Assembly (NCBI GenBank): GCA_958296105.1
Contig: OY282441.1
Span: 965,800-1,029,799 of the forward strand
Length of the DNA: 64,000 nucleotides
Reading direction: 5' to 3'
Source of the DNA: an uncultured Dehalococcoidia bacterium
GTDB lineage: Bacteria > Chloroflexota > Dehalococcoidia > Lucifugimonadales > UBA1123
The notes beneath the pieces are model-generated. The model was given only the letters and a program-made list of their open reading frames with translations, made no database searches and was not told where the DNA came from. Shown one piece after another: positions 1 through 7,977 of this stretch; position 1 is the stretch's first letter, and each line of letters starts with the position of its first letter. Made by a program: the position numbers and the translations under genes.

Positions 1-30
1 AGCGTGTTCTGAACGCCGCCGTTAGAACAT

Positions 31-2658
31 TTGTATGGGGGGGGGGGGGTAATTCCTTCCTCACGGCTGGTTCTGGCGGCGTTCGTGTGCCTGCTCATAG
101 TGGCGGCGGGGCTGCGCTTCTATGACCTGCCGGGGACTTCCGTATCGAGTGACGAAGCGATTGCCTCCAATAATTCGAGTGGCGCCCTCTCGGAAGTCAT
201 CCCCGGCACTAATTGCTGTAACACCTCGCCTATACTGTATCCCCTGGCGCTGTGGGCGGTGCAGAAAGTGGATGTCTCTGCCTTCAGCCTCCGCGTTCTG
301 CCGGCGGCGGCAAGCGTCCTGACCGTTGCCGTGATGCTCTTCTTGCTGCCGCGCCTCGGGGTCGCTCGGGGAGCCGCGTTCTTGGCGGCGCTGCTCGCCA
401 CGCTTTCGGTCGAAGCGATCAGGCACGCTCAGGATGCGCGGGAATACTCCATCGACACGCTGCTTGCCGTTCTGATGACGGCGGGGCTGCTGTGGTATCT
501 GCGGGACGGCAGGAAAGCTCTGCTCTGCGTTTCGCTGCTCCTCGCGCCGCTGCTCCAGTACGGTCTGGTGCTGTTCGGCGTCGCCGTATTGGGCGCGGCT
601 GTGATTCTACTTCCCTCGACTTTGGCGGCATCTGAAGGGAATTCGATTCGCAATTGGATCGAGCGGCGCATCGGTTTGGTCCTGCCCGCAGTGTGCTTCC
701 TGGTGGGGTGCGCCATAAGCTACGCGGTCACTCTGCGCTATCAGTGGCAGGAAGGGGGCTTCGCTTCGGGTGGCTATCTATCGGAGTATTACTATCAGGG
801 AAAGTTCGATGCGCCCGCGATCTTCGAGTTTTCGATTGATGGGATTTGGAGTCTATTGACGTATCACTTGACGGGGGTCGTGGCGATGGCGGCGCTCGCC
901 ACATTCTCGATCATCCTGGTCGCAAGGCTGCTCAGAAAGTTTAGAGGAAAGTTTCCAGACAGCGCCATCGCAGTCTTGTTTTCGTTGTGCATTGCGGTTT
1001 CCGTCGGCGCTGCCCTGCTGAGCATATATCCCTTGGGAGACATTCGCGCAAACCTCTATCTGGGGCCGATTGTCTTCCTGACGGTTGGCGTTGCGTTCCA
1101 TTGGACGGCGGACAGTCTGTCCTCGCTCACGCGCCGGGCGTGGCTGGCTCCGGCGCTGGTCGTCGCGGCAGTCGGCGCAACAGCGCTTGCGGGGGTGAGC
1201 GACATACGGCGGCAGGACAATCTATATCATCATAAGGGCCACAACGCCGAGGCCGTTCTCGCCTTTCTGGAAGAGAATGTGGAAGAAGGAGACATGGTTT
1301 ACATAGACTATCATTTAGTCTCTATGATGAAGTTCTATCAAGATGAAAAACCGAGCAGCTACCACTATGGAAAAGCAGGATGCTGGCCCACCTTAGAAGA
1401 AAGGTGTATCCGTGAAATATTCGGTTTAGGCTTCTCGCTCCCCAATATCCCAAATAGAATCTTCTTGGTCCACCACTCGGCGGTTCGTATAGAGACAACG
1501 ACGACACCATCCGGCGAGGCCGGGATTACTGACAGGGTGGGAAACGCTGTCTCTGCCTACTTGGTTAACGACAAGTCCCACTGGGCTGACGACAACCCGC
1601 CCCAGCCTTGGCGATGGCAGCGGGCCGACGCCCTGCCCGGCGATGCCAATACACCCGACGACGCCACTTGGACCGACATCGTAGGCGCGCGCTCATCCAA
1701 CTACACTCTGCGGAAGGAAGACAGGGGCAAGTTCTTGCGCGCCTACGTGTCCTACGAGAAGAATGGCATAACGTACCAGGTTCAGACGGATGCCATAAGC
1801 ACGCTAGAAGTAAAGAGCGGGTTGGAGCTGCTGGGAGAGCAAGTTCCAGCCGAGAATGTCCTTGCTGACGGATATTTCCATATCGCTCTGGTTGCGAACA
1901 TCAAAGAGTCCGTCGTATCGGTGGTCCGCGCCGCCTACGAGTCGGTCGTATCCGGCGAACCCGTAATTCGCTCGGACTTCGACGTGTATCTCAGCGAAGA
2001 CACGCTGACCTACGTCAAGGAGCCGTGCGCCCGCGCCGACACGGAGGCGATGTTCTTTCTGCACCTGCTTCCGGTCGACGTGAACGACCTGCCCGACCAT
2101 CGCAAGCAGCACGGCTTCGACAACTTGGGCTTCGATCTCAAAATGCGCGGCGCAATATTCGACGGGAGATGTGTGGCGAAGGTGGCTCTCCCCGAGTATG
2201 ATATTGTCGGTATCAGCACTGGCCAGTACGGGCCAGTGGACGGCGGTTACGAGAATATTTGGGAAGGGGAGTTCGTTTTCGATAAGGCGCTCCTATCCGC
2301 CTACGAGGCGGTTGCATCCGACGAACCCGCGATCCGCTCCGACTTCGACGTGTATCTCAGCGAAAACACGCTGACATACGTCAAGGAGGCGTGCGTCAGC
2401 GCCGACACGGAGGCGATGTTCTTTCTCGCCCTGTTTCCGGTCGACGTGAACGACCTGCCCGACCATCGCCGGCAACACGGCTTCGACAACCTGGACTTCA
2501 GATTCGACAGGCGCGGCGTGATATTCGACGGCGGGAGATGTGTGGCGACGGTGGCTCTCCCTGAGTATGATGTTGCCCGTATCAGCACCGGCCAGTACGT
2601 GCCAGTGGGCGGCGGTTACGATCACATATGGGAGGGGGAGATTCGGCTTGCCGAGTAG
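31..2658 (+). CDS. ArnT/PMT-like membrane glycosyltransferase 1, two C-terminal repeat domains; 5' end frame-disrupted
   Basis: Polytopic membrane protein of about 875 residues. The N-terminal half has roughly ten hydrophobic segments and an Asp-Glu pair (SDEAIA) in the first outer loop, as in GT39/ArnT-type polyprenyl-phosphate sugar transferases. That suggests extracytoplasmic glycosylation; the acceptor is unknown. A middle segment (about residues 535-600) resembles a bacterial Ig-like module (W-Q-R-A-D, W-T-D-I, D-R-G-K-F-L-R-A). Two tandem copies of a domain of about 100 residues follow (about 648-750 and 769-875), with DVYLSE, YVKE-C, GFDNL and WEGE motifs. A TTG at 31 opens this frame. 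The homologous N-terminus of the third paralogue (WGGVTPSSRL) instead matches a frame that is open to the left window edge and is joined here only if the G-run loses one base. The true start may therefore lie outside the window. Confidence 0.7.
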   Translation: MYGGGGVIPSSRLVLAAFVCLLIVAAGLRFYDLPGTSVSSDEAIASNNSSGALSEVIPGTNCCNTSPILYPLALWAVQKVDVSAFSLRVLPAAASVLTVAVMLFLLPRLGVARGAAFLAALLATLSVEAIRHAQDAREYSIDTLLAVLMTAGLLWYLRDGRKALLCVSLLLAPLLQYGLVLFGVAVLGAAVILLPSTLAASEGNSIRNWIERRIGLVLPAVCFLVGCAISYAVTLRYQWQEGGFASGGYLSEYYYQGKFDAPAIFEFSIDGIWSLLTYHLTGVVAMAALATFSIILVARLLRKFRGKFPDSAIAVLFSLCIAVSVGAALLSIYPLGDIRANLYLGPIVFLTVGVAFHWTADSLSSLTRRAWLAPALVVAAVGATALAGVSDIRRQDNLYHHKGHNAEAVLAFLEENVEEGDMVYIDYHLVSMMKFYQDEKPSSYHYGKAGCWPTLEERCIREIFGLGFSLPNIPNRIFLVHHSAVRIETTTTPSGEAGITDRVGNAVSAYLVNDKSHWADDNPPQPWRWQRADALPGDANTPDDATWTDIVGARSSNYTLRKEDRGKFLRAYVSYEKNGITYQVQTDAISTLEVKSGLELLGEQVPAENVLADGYFHIALVANIKESVVSVVRAAYESVVSGEPVIRSDFDVYLSEDTLTYVKEPCARADTEAMFFLHLLPVDVNDLPDHRKQHGFDNLGFDLKMRGAIFDGRCVAKVALPEYDIVGISTGQYGPVDGGYENIWEGEFVFDKALLSAYEAVASDEPAIRSDFDVYLSENTLTYVKEACVSADTEAMFFLALFPVDVNDLPDHRRQHGFDNLDFRFDRRGVIFDGGRCVATVALPEYDVARISTGQYVPVGGGYDHIWEGEIRLAE
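37..49. repeat. Homopolymer of 13 G at the 5' end of glycosyltransferase 1
   Basis: Thirteen consecutive G. The ATG at 35-37 reads through four Gly codons into TAA at 50-52. With 14 G (or 11) it would be in frame with the long reading frame. With 12 G the frame open to the left edge would be joined instead. This is a slippage-prone tract or a sequencing error. Confidence 0.9.
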
Positions 2659-2668
2659 ATGGAACGCG

Positions 2669-2742
2669 CCCGCCCCCGCCCTAGCCCTCCCCCAGAGGGG
2701 GAGGGGATTTTACTGTAGCCTTCTACCTGCGAGGGGGAGGGG
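2669..2742. repeat. CCCTAGCCCTC-type palindromic intergenic repeats
   Basis: A GC-rich hairpin at 2685-2705 (CCCTCCCCC, AG, then the complementary G-rich arm) is followed by ATTTTA. A related degenerate element, GAGGGGGAGGGGA, lies at 2730-2742. The same family recurs at many intergenic sites in this window and may double as a transcription terminator here. Confidence 0.8.
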
Positions 2743-2772
2743 ATGGCTTGGAGACTGGCGAACTGTCATATT

Positions 2773-5394
2773 ATGAGGAAGCCTAAGCTCACCATGCCCG
2801 CGCTCGTCTCTTCGGAGCGGCTGGTTCTGGCGGCGTTCGTGTGCCTGCTCATAGTGGCGGCGGGGCTGCGCTTCTACAACCTGCCGGGGACTTCCGTATC
2901 GGGTGACGAAGCGGTTGCCTCCAATAATTCGAGTGGCGCCCTCTCGGAAGTCATCCCCAGCACTAATTGCTGTAACTCCTCGCCTATACTGTATCCCCTG
3001 GCGCTGTGGGCGGTGCAGAAAGTGGATATCTCTGTCCTCAGCATCCGCGTTCTGCCGGCGGCGGCAAGCGTCCTGACCGTCGCCGTGATGCTCTTCTTGC
3101 TGCCGCGCCTCGGGGTCGCTCGGGGAGCCGCGTTCTTGGCGGCGCTGCTCGCCACGCTTTCGGTCGAAGCGATCAGGCACGCTCAGGGTGCGCGGGAATA
3201 CTCCATCGACACGCTGCTTGCCGTTCTGATGACGGCGGGGCTGCTGTGGTATCTGCGGGACGGGCGGAAAGCCCTGCTCTGCGTTGCGCTGTTCCTAGCG
3301 CCGCTGCTCCAGTACGGTTTGGTCTTATTCGGCGTCGCCGTATTGGGCGCGGCTATAGTTCTACCCTCCCCTACGTTGTCGGCGACGGAAGGGAATTCGA
3401 TTCGCAATTGGATAGAGCGGCGCATCGGTCTGGTCCTGCCCGCAGCGTGCTTCCTGGTGGGGTGCGCCATAAGCTACTTGGTCACCTTGCGCTATCAGTG
3501 GCAGGAAGGGGGCTTCGCTTCGGATGACTACCTAGCGGAGAATTACTATCAGGGAAAGTTCGATGCGCCCGCTATCTTCGAGTTTTCGATTGATGGGATT
3601 TGGAGTCTATTGACGTATCACCTGACGGGGGGCGTGGCGACAGCTGCGCTTGCCGCATTCGGTATCCTCCTAGCCGCAGCATTCCTCAGAAAGTTTTGGG
3701 GAAAGTTTCCAGACAGCGCCATTGCAGTCTTGTTTTCGCTGTGCATTGCGGTTTCCGTCGGCGCTGCCCTGCTGAGCATATATCCTTTGGGAGACATTCA
3801 CCAAAACCTCTATCTGGGGCCGATTGTCTTCCTGACGGTCGGCGTTGCGTTTCACTGGACGGCGGACAGTCTGTCCTCGCTCACGCGCCGGGCGTGGCTG
3901 GCTCCGGCGCTGGTCGTCGCGGCAGTCGGCGCAACAGCGCTTGCGGGGGTGAGCGACATACGGCAGGACAATTGGCTATATCATAAGGGCCACAACGCCG
4001 ATGCCGTTCTCGCCTTTCTGGAAGAGAATGTGGAAGAAGGAGATGTGGTTTACCTAGCCCCTATTATGATGAAGTTCTATCAAGATGAAAAACCGAGCAA
4101 CTACTACTATATAAAGGCAGGATGCTGGCCCACTGTAGAAAAGTGTATCCGTGAAATGTTCGGTTTAGTCTTCTCGCTCCCCAATATTCCAAATAGAATC
4201 TTCTTGGTCCACAACGCGGCGGTTCGTACAGAGACAACGACGACACCATCCGGCGAGGCAGGGATTACTGACAGTGTGGGAAACGCTGTCTCTGCCTACT
4301 TGGTTAACGACAGGGCCCACCGGGCTGACGACAACCCGCCCCATCCTTGGCGATGGCAGCGGGCCGACGCCCTGCCCGGCGATGCCAATACACCCGACGA
4401 CGCCACTTGGACCGACATCGAAGGCGCGCGCTCATTCAACTACACCCTGCGGAAGGAAGACAGGGGCAAGTTCTTGCGCGCCTACGTGTCCTACGAGAAG
4501 AATGGCATAACGTACCGGGTTCAGACGGAGGCCATAAGCACGCTAGAAGTAAAGAGCGGGTTGGAGCTGCTGGGAGAGCAAGTTCCAGCCGAGCGTGTCC
4601 TTACTGGCGGAGAATTCAATATCTCTCTGGTTGCGAACGTCAAAGAGTCCGTCGGATCGGTGGTCCGCGCCGCCTACGAGTCGGTCGTATCCGGCGAACC
4701 CGTAATCCGCTCGGACTTCGACGTGTATCTCAGCGAGAACACGCTGAACTACGTCAAGGAGCCGTGCGCCCCGGCCGACGTGGAGGCGAAGTTCTTTCTC
4801 GCCCTGCTTCCGGTCGACGTGAACGACCTGCCCGACCATCGCAAGCAGCACGGCTTCGACAACCTGGACTTCAGATTCGACTGGCGCGGCGTGATATTCG
4901 ACGGGAGATGTATGGCGACGGTGGCGCTCCCCGAGTATGATATCATCCGCATCCGCACGGGCCAGTACGGGCCAGTGGACGGCGGTTACGATCATATCTG
5001 GGAGGGGGAGTTCGTTCTCGATAAGGCGCTCCTATCCGCCTACGAGTCGGTTGCATCCGACGAACCCGTAATTCGCTCGGACTTCGACGTGTATCTCAGC
5101 GAGAACACGCTGACATACGTCAAGGAGGCGTGCGCCCCGGCCGACGTGGTGGCGAGGTTCTTTCTGCACCTGTACCCGGTGGATGTGAACGACCTGTCCG
5201 ACCGTCGCAAACAGCACGGCTTCGACAACCTGGACTTCAGATTCGACGGGCGCGGCGTGATATTCGACGGGAGATGTATGGCGGCGGTGGCTCTCCCTGA
5301 GTATGATGTTGCCCGTATCAGCACCGGCCAGTACGTGCCGGTGGACGGCGGTTACGATCACCTCTGGGAGGGGGAGATACGGCTTGCCGAGTAG
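2773..5394 (+). CDS. ArnT/PMT-like membrane glycosyltransferase 2, two C-terminal repeat domains
   Basis: Close tandem paralogue of the preceding gene, with long stretches nearly identical at the nucleotide level. It has the same polytopic N-terminal half, a GDEAVA acidic pair in the first outer loop, the same Ig-like middle segment (W-R-W-Q-R-A-D ... G-K-F-L-R-A) and two tandem C-terminal domains (about residues 646-750 and 770-873). The ATG at 2773 gives an N-terminus MRKPK that matches the MRKSK of the next paralogue, so it is preferred over an upstream ATG at 2743. No convincing Shine-Dalgarno precedes it. It is likely an extracytoplasmic sugar transferase; substrate unknown. The family assignment is inferred from topology and the acidic motif only. 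Confidence 0.75.
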   Translation: MRKPKLTMPALVSSERLVLAAFVCLLIVAAGLRFYNLPGTSVSGDEAVASNNSSGALSEVIPSTNCCNSSPILYPLALWAVQKVDISVLSIRVLPAAASVLTVAVMLFLLPRLGVARGAAFLAALLATLSVEAIRHAQGAREYSIDTLLAVLMTAGLLWYLRDGRKALLCVALFLAPLLQYGLVLFGVAVLGAAIVLPSPTLSATEGNSIRNWIERRIGLVLPAACFLVGCAISYLVTLRYQWQEGGFASDDYLAENYYQGKFDAPAIFEFSIDGIWSLLTYHLTGGVATAALAAFGILLAAAFLRKFWGKFPDSAIAVLFSLCIAVSVGAALLSIYPLGDIHQNLYLGPIVFLTVGVAFHWTADSLSSLTRRAWLAPALVVAAVGATALAGVSDIRQDNWLYHKGHNADAVLAFLEENVEEGDVVYLAPIMMKFYQDEKPSNYYYIKAGCWPTVEKCIREMFGLVFSLPNIPNRIFLVHNAAVRTETTTTPSGEAGITDSVGNAVSAYLVNDRAHRADDNPPHPWRWQRADALPGDANTPDDATWTDIEGARSFNYTLRKEDRGKFLRAYVSYEKNGITYRVQTEAISTLEVKSGLELLGEQVPAERVLTGGEFNISLVANVKESVGSVVRAAYESVVSGEPVIRSDFDVYLSENTLNYVKEPCAPADVEAKFFLALLPVDVNDLPDHRKQHGFDNLDFRFDWRGVIFDGRCMATVALPEYDIIRIRTGQYGPVDGGYDHIWEGEFVLDKALLSAYESVASDEPVIRSDFDVYLSENTLTYVKEACAPADVVARFFLHLYPVDVNDLSDRRKQHGFDNLDFRFDGRGVIFDGRCMAAVALPEYDVARISTGQYVPVDGGYDHLWEGEIRLAE

Positions 5395-5402
5395 ATGGAA
5401 CG

Positions 5403-5550
5403 CGCCTGCCCCCACCCTAACCCTCCCCCGAAGGGGGAGGGGATTTATGTTCGCGCTCCGTTAGGGGAAGGTTAGGATGGGGGCGAGAGGCGATTTCCGC
5501 TCGCGCTTGGTTTAGGGGATTGCATCCCTTCCCCCTTTGGGGGAAGGTTA
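5403..5550. repeat. Cluster of CCCTAACCCTC palindromes, both orientations
   Basis: A direct copy with hairpin at 5421-5442 is followed by two inverted copies, at about 5460-5490 (GGGGAAGGTTAGGATGGGGG) and at 5527-5560, the latter with perfect arms CCTTCCCCC/GGGGGAAGG at 5527-5547. The element family is the same as at 2685. Confidence 0.8.
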
Positions 5551-5563
5551 GGATGGGGGCGAT

Positions 5564-7930
5564 ATGAGGAAGTCTAAGCCCGCCATGCCCGCGCCACCAG
5601 AACATAAGTGGGGAGGGGTAACTCCTTCCTCACGGCTGCGCGGCGCGCTGTTCGCTCTGTTCCTCGTCGGCATACTGGCATACGGCGCAGGGTTCGCTTG
5701 GTACATGCTCGCCCGCTTCGACCTCGTCAACCTGATCCGAGACGTAAACGAAGACGACGCCTTCTACTACCTCCAGATAGCATATAACCTCGCCTCTGGG
5801 AAGTTCTCCACCTTCGACGGCGGCATCACGCAGACCAATGGCTATCATCCCCTCTGGCTATTTCTGATCACGCCCTTCTACTGGGTATTCGACAAGGAAG
5901 CGGCGCTGTTCGGAATCAAGGCGTTCGAGATCATGCTCATCGCCGGCGGGGTGGCTCTGGTCGTCGTGGCAGCGTGGCTGGCGCGTCTTCCCTGGATTCT
6001 GCTGTTCGCCACGCTGCCGCTGCTCTACCAGCAGCGCGCTCTGTTCTTGGGGCTGGAAGCGGCAGCCGCGCTGTTCATGCTGGGGCTGTTCTTCTTTGCC
6101 GCGATGCTCTACGCGCGCAACCCGGGGCGCTGTAAGTGGCCGCTTGCCGCCGCTGCCTTCAGCCTGCCCTGGGTACGGCTGGAGTACGTGGCGATATCGC
6201 TGGCGGCAACGGCGGCGCTCGGTCTCATCGAGTGGTCGAGGCGGGGTGAGGGTGATTCCCGCGCCCTATCTGCGCTGAACGCTGTGGTTCCGATGCTGGG
6301 CGCGGTGGGCGGCATTCTGGCGTACTTCGCATACAACGGCATCGTCTTCGGGGGCGTGACGCCGGTGAGTGGCGCGATCAAGCGGATGTGGTCGCAGGCT
6401 CGGTGGGAGTGGGAAGGCGGCGTTCAGAACTTCCGCGACGTCTTGCAGATTCCAGTCTTCGACTACGAGCTGCTGGTCGCGCTGGAGGTCTGCGCCTACG
6501 TCGTTCTGATCTGGTGGCTCGCGCGCCGCTCTCGGAGACGAGACGACTGGCTGATGCTTGCCTTCTTCGTGTGCGTGTTCGGCTTGGCGGCTGGCCACCT
6601 CGCCAAGTTCGCGCAGACTGTCCTCACCGTGCATCCTTACTATGGGAGCGATAGCTGGTACTTCGTCCCGGCGTACCTGATGATGGCGCTCGTCATTCCC
6701 GCAAGGTGCTATATCGCAATCCACTTCACCCGCCGTTTCATCGGGTCGAGGTGGCCCTGGGCAGCCAACGTTCTGATCGTGGGCATAGTGGTTGTCGGAG
6801 CGGCATTCCTGCTTGCGAATGCGGACTTCACGGGGCCATTCCGGTATGCTGACCGGGAAAGCGAGTCAACCAGCCGCGAATGGGAGGTTACTTCTCATAT
6901 GGGTGTGCAGGTTATGGACCATGCGCTGCCCGATGGCAGCGTGGTCGGGTCGTGGGACGCCGGCGTCATCGGGTACTTCTCGCGCTTTCCGGTGGTGAAC
7001 CTAGATGGGCTGGTCAACTCCTACGACTACCAGCGCGCCCAAGAGGAAGGAAGCGATGCCGCGTTCCACCAGCGTTACGGGATTACCCACTTCGCCAACG
7101 TCTGGCGCATCCAAACCGATGCCAGATCCTACTATCGTTACGGAATTACTCAGCGCGCCAACGTCTGGCGCGTCGTTCGGGGCGTGGACGCGATGCTGTT
7201 CGAAGGCTCGCCATATCTCCATTACGATAAAGACCGAGCGCACAAACGCCAATTCAAGCTCTGGCTCGCCGAGCCGTCGGAGACGTCATCCGGCGGGATT
7301 GGTCGTTCCGACTGGTTCTGGCGGCGGATGGAGGCGCACTTCAACAGTCGGTCGGACGGCATAGGGCTGATAGTGGACGGACGGATGGCGCAGGCATTCG
7401 CCAAAGACTGCGCGCCGGACGAGCTGGCAGTGTGGTCATGGACTGGCGCAGCGGATGAACCGGTCGCCAATCTCTGGACGCAAACGCAAACGGGGCTGTG
7501 CGTGGCCGCGCTCGTACTGCCACACGACGCGCTCCCTCCGGTGCGGGTGGAGACGACGGCGGCCGACGATTACTTGGCAAGACTGATCAAAGACAGCCAG
7601 CAGGCAATCCGCTCAGACTTCGACGTGTATCTGATCGGAAACCGTCTCGTCTACGTGAAGGAGGCGTGCGCCCGCGCCGACACGGAGGCGATGTTCTTTC
7701 TGCACCTGCACCCGGTCGACGTGAACGACCTCTCCGACCATCGCAAGCGGCTCGGCTTCGACAATCTGGACTTCAGATTCGACTGGCATGGCGTGAGGGT
7801 CGGCGAGATATGTCTGGTGGAGGTCGATCTCCCAGAGTACGGCGTCGCCGAAATCAGCACCGGCCAGTTCGTGCCAGTGGACGGCGGTTACGATCACCCT
7901 TGGGAGGGGGAGATTCGGCTCGAGCGGTAG
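5564..7930 (+). CDS. ArnT/PMT-like membrane glycosyltransferase 3, one C-terminal repeat domain
   Basis: Polytopic protein of 788 residues, with about ten hydrophobic helices in the first 430 residues. An acidic motif in the first outer loop (NEDDAFYYLQIA) and a downstream TNGYHPLW motif are typical of GT39-like/arabinosyltransferase-like membrane enzymes. The soluble part ends in a single copy (about 683-788) of the domain shared by all four neighbours (FDVYL, YVKEAC, GFDNLDF, ISTGQ, WEGEIRL). It lacks the Ig-like segment of paralogues 1 and 2. The ATG at 5564 is chosen because MRKSK matches paralogue 2. A 63-bp internal duplication lies at about 7073-7190. Acceptor and donor are unknown. 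Confidence 0.75.
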   Translation: MRKSKPAMPAPPEHKWGGVTPSSRLRGALFALFLVGILAYGAGFAWYMLARFDLVNLIRDVNEDDAFYYLQIAYNLASGKFSTFDGGITQTNGYHPLWLFLITPFYWVFDKEAALFGIKAFEIMLIAGGVALVVVAAWLARLPWILLFATLPLLYQQRALFLGLEAAAALFMLGLFFFAAMLYARNPGRCKWPLAAAAFSLPWVRLEYVAISLAATAALGLIEWSRRGEGDSRALSALNAVVPMLGAVGGILAYFAYNGIVFGGVTPVSGAIKRMWSQARWEWEGGVQNFRDVLQIPVFDYELLVALEVCAYVVLIWWLARRSRRRDDWLMLAFFVCVFGLAAGHLAKFAQTVLTVHPYYGSDSWYFVPAYLMMALVIPARCYIAIHFTRRFIGSRWPWAANVLIVGIVVVGAAFLLANADFTGPFRYADRESESTSREWEVTSHMGVQVMDHALPDGSVVGSWDAGVIGYFSRFPVVNLDGLVNSYDYQRAQEEGSDAAFHQRYGITHFANVWRIQTDARSYYRYGITQRANVWRVVRGVDAMLFEGSPYLHYDKDRAHKRQFKLWLAEPSETSSGGIGRSDWFWRRMEAHFNSRSDGIGLIVDGRMAQAFAKDCAPDELAVWSWTGAADEPVANLWTQTQTGLCVAALVLPHDALPPVRVETTAADDYLARLIKDSQQAIRSDFDVYLIGNRLVYVKEACARADTEAMFFLHLHPVDVNDLSDHRKRLGFDNLDFRFDWHGVRVGEICLVEVDLPEYGVAEISTGQFVPVDGGYDHPWEGEIRLER
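7073..7174 (+). repeat. In-frame 63-bp direct repeat inside glycosyltransferase 3
   Basis: The coding stretch for RYGITHFANVWR (from about 7073) is repeated 63 bp later as RYGITQRANVWR, which adds about 21 residues in frame. Paralogues 1, 2 and 4 show no such doubling. Confidence 0.75.
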
Positions 7931-7940
7931 ATGGAACGCC

Positions 7941-7972
7941 CCCTCCCTAACCCTCCCCCGGAGGGGGAGGGA
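7941..7972. repeat. CCCTAACCCTC palindromic repeat
   Basis: Single copy with a near-perfect hairpin at 7951-7971. Just downstream, the bases at 7972-8000 closely match those at 2741-2772 before the second glycosyltransferase, so the element and its flank were duplicated together. Confidence 0.8.
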
Positions 7973-7977
7973 ATGGT

